A DNA stretch of 64,000 nt, from the NCBI GenBank assembly GCA_016718275.1, contig JADKEA010000021.1, positions 1 through 64,000 of the forward strand, given 5' to 3'. How positions within the stretch are numbered: the first letter of the stretch is position 1; each line of letters opens with the position of its first letter. The position numbers were made by a program, and so were the translations under genes. This document shows positions 62,933-64,000 of the stretch, one piece after another. Source of the DNA: Candidatus Villigracilis affinis (GTDB lineage: Bacteria > Chloroflexota > Anaerolineae > Anaerolineales > Villigracilaceae). Below the pieces are notes generated by a model. That model had not been told where the DNA came from, ran no database searches, and saw only the letters and a list, made by a program, of their open reading frames with translations.

Positions 62933-64000
62933 TTAGAATTCTCCAGAGTCGGAAAGGCGCAGTTTTTCGATGGCAAGAATCGCAAGCGTGGTGAGCAGCA
63001 TGAGCAGAGTCGCCATCGCCATCGCCTGACCGAAATTGAGACCGCCAGGCTGGGACAGAAAACGTTGAATGGCAATCGGGATGGTCGGGTATTCGGGGCG
63101 GGTCAGCAGAAGGGTCGCGCCAAACTCGCCGAGCGAAACCGTGAAAGCAAAAGTGGCGGCGCTCAGTGTGGCGCGCGAAAGAATTGGAAAATCAACGGTC
63201 TGCCAAACGCGAAACGGCGACGCGCCCAAAGTGGACGCGGCTTGACGTAATCTTTCAGGGATGGAAGCGAGCGCAGGCTGAAGCGTGCGAATCACAAACG
63301 GCAGCGCAACAAGCGTATGCGCGATGGGAACGAACCACGGCGAAGCGAGAGAACGCCCGAAAGAAATGATGAAGCCCAGCCCAAGCATGACCGCCGACGA
63401 ACCAAGCGGAAGCATGATGAGCGGGTCGAGAAATTTTTCGAGGCGGGTCGGTTTGGCAAGCGCGTACGCGGCGGGATAGCCAAGCGCGAGCGAAAGAAAA
63501 ACGGTGACGCTGGCGTATCCAAGCGAATTGGCGGCGGCTTGAATCGGCGGGACGTAGAACAACGATCCGCGGCGATTGATGAAAAGTTCTTTGTAGTAGT
63601 CGGTGGTGAATCCGTATTGAACTTCGCCGCGTTGACCACGGTCCGCTTCGAGGCGGGTGAGGGAGCGGATGGGGAGGGAAATCAGTGGAAGAAAGAAGAA
63701 AAGGAAAGCAGAATGCAGAAAGTGATAACGAAGATTTTTTCTTGGATGGTTTTTGGGTGGACGCGAGGTTGAAAATCTTGGCGCAGTTTGGGTGGTGACT
63801 TGATTGATGGTGCGGGTGTAGAGAATGGAAAAGATGAGCGTGAAGATCAGTTGAATAATTGAAAGTAATGCGGCGAGCGGCAGGTTGGGAAGTTTGAGCA
63901 CGCGCAGATAAATTTCCACTTCGAGGGTGGAGAAGTTTGAGCCACCCAATAAAAGGATGACGCCAAAACTGGTGAAGTCAAACATGAAGACGAGCAAGGC
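62933..64000 (-). CDS. ABC importer permease, ThiP-like, right-truncated by window edge
   Basis: The frame is open to the window end. It holds the end of the first permease unit (FTSFGVILLLGGSNFSTLEVEIY, a pattern typical of ThiP and related fused permeases), a basic linker (SRPPKNHPRKNLRYHF), and the whole second unit with its EAA-type loop LRQAASTLGASPFRVWQ. Fused two-unit permeases of this type import thiamine, Fe3+ or similar. The start is outside the window. A heptamer repeat at 63687-63721 codes part of the linker and the edge of the next helix. Confidence 0.82.
   Translation of the reverse strand, partial: ALLVFMFDFTSFGVILLLGGSNFSTLEVEIYLRVLKLPNLPLAALLSIIQLIFTLIFSILYTRTINQVTTQTAPRFSTSRPPKNHPRKNLRYHFLHSAFLFFFLPLISLPIRSLTRLEADRGQRGEVQYGFTTDYYKELFINRRGSLFYVPPIQAAANSLGYASVTVFLSLALGYPAAYALAKPTRLEKFLDPLIMLPLGSSAVMLGLGFIISFGRSLASPWFVPIAHTLVALPFVIRTLQPALASIPERLRQAASTLGASPFRVWQTVDFPILSRATLSAATFAFTVSLGEFGATLLLTRPEYPTIPIAIQRFLSQPGGLNFGQAMAMATLLMLLTTLAILAIEKLRLSDSGEF
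63687..63721. repeat. Heptamer repeat inside the permease
   Basis: GGAAGAA, AGAAGAA, AAGGAAA, GCAGAAT, GCAGAAA. The last two are the reverse complement of the TTCTGC-type units at 62181-62215. Confidence 0.6.

Overview
The window looks like a chromosome segment of an anaerobic or facultative Chloroflexota bacterium, most likely class Anaerolineae. The signs are a mid-50s G+C feel, many lipoproteins with Thr/Pro-rich linkers followed by NBR1-type Ig domains, HisKA_3 sensor kinases, STAND/SARP-type remnants, a tungsten-type aldehyde:ferredoxin oxidoreductase, and an exopolysaccharide cluster without LPS core genes. The class assignment is inference. No tRNA, rRNA, CRISPR array or transposase gene was seen.

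Layout. 0-5.4 kb: one-direction sugar operon (BadF-type kinase end, ceramidase-like protein, GH4 glycosidase, MFS carrier, DegT aminotransferase). 5.4-7.8 kb: thiol peroxidase, an unknown protein and gene debris. 7.8-11.3 kb: two-component pair and an ABC-2 exporter carrying an internal deletion. 11.3-13.9 kb: Fic protein flanked by STAND/SARP debris. 13.9-16.9 kb: CTP-dependent phytol/dolichol-type kinase, trmD, SLC45-like MFS. 16.9-23 kb: complete BMP-type nucleoside ABC importer (two lipoproteins, two permeases, one double ATPase). 23-28.8 kb: one small lipoprotein and five tandem Ig-domain lipoproteins. 28.9-33.2 kb: queG, rdgB, alpha/beta hydrolase, sensor kinase. 33.3-44.1 kb: minus-strand surface-polysaccharide cluster (Wzz-like, Wzy/WaaL-like, glycosyltransferases, two sulfotransferases, lipoproteins). 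44.3-49.3 kb: PAS-GGDEF cyclase, R2lox oxidase, hydroxyproline epimerase and DapA-type enzyme. 49.9-53 kb: TIR protein, Nudix, two-domain dehydrogenase. 53.2-57.2 kb: tungsten oxidoreductase with MoaD-like proteins and a radical-SAM maturase. 57.4-64 kb: M29 aminopeptidase, phosphofructokinase, small membrane proteins, DUF402 protein and a ThiP/ThiQ-like ABC transporter running off the end.

Two window-wide signals stand out. First, at least nine otherwise well-conserved genes are split by single-base shifts, often in short homopolymers, which points to an indel-prone consensus rather than biology. Second, degenerate heptanucleotide tandem repeats occur at more than a dozen loci, in intergenic gaps and also inside genes, where they sit in frame at inter-domain linkers or loops (queG, the two-domain dehydrogenase, the ThiQ-like ATPase and its permease). 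Other dispersed palindromic repeats have supplied a start codon (GH4), a stop codon (DapA-like gene) and a protein N-terminus (Wzy-like gene).
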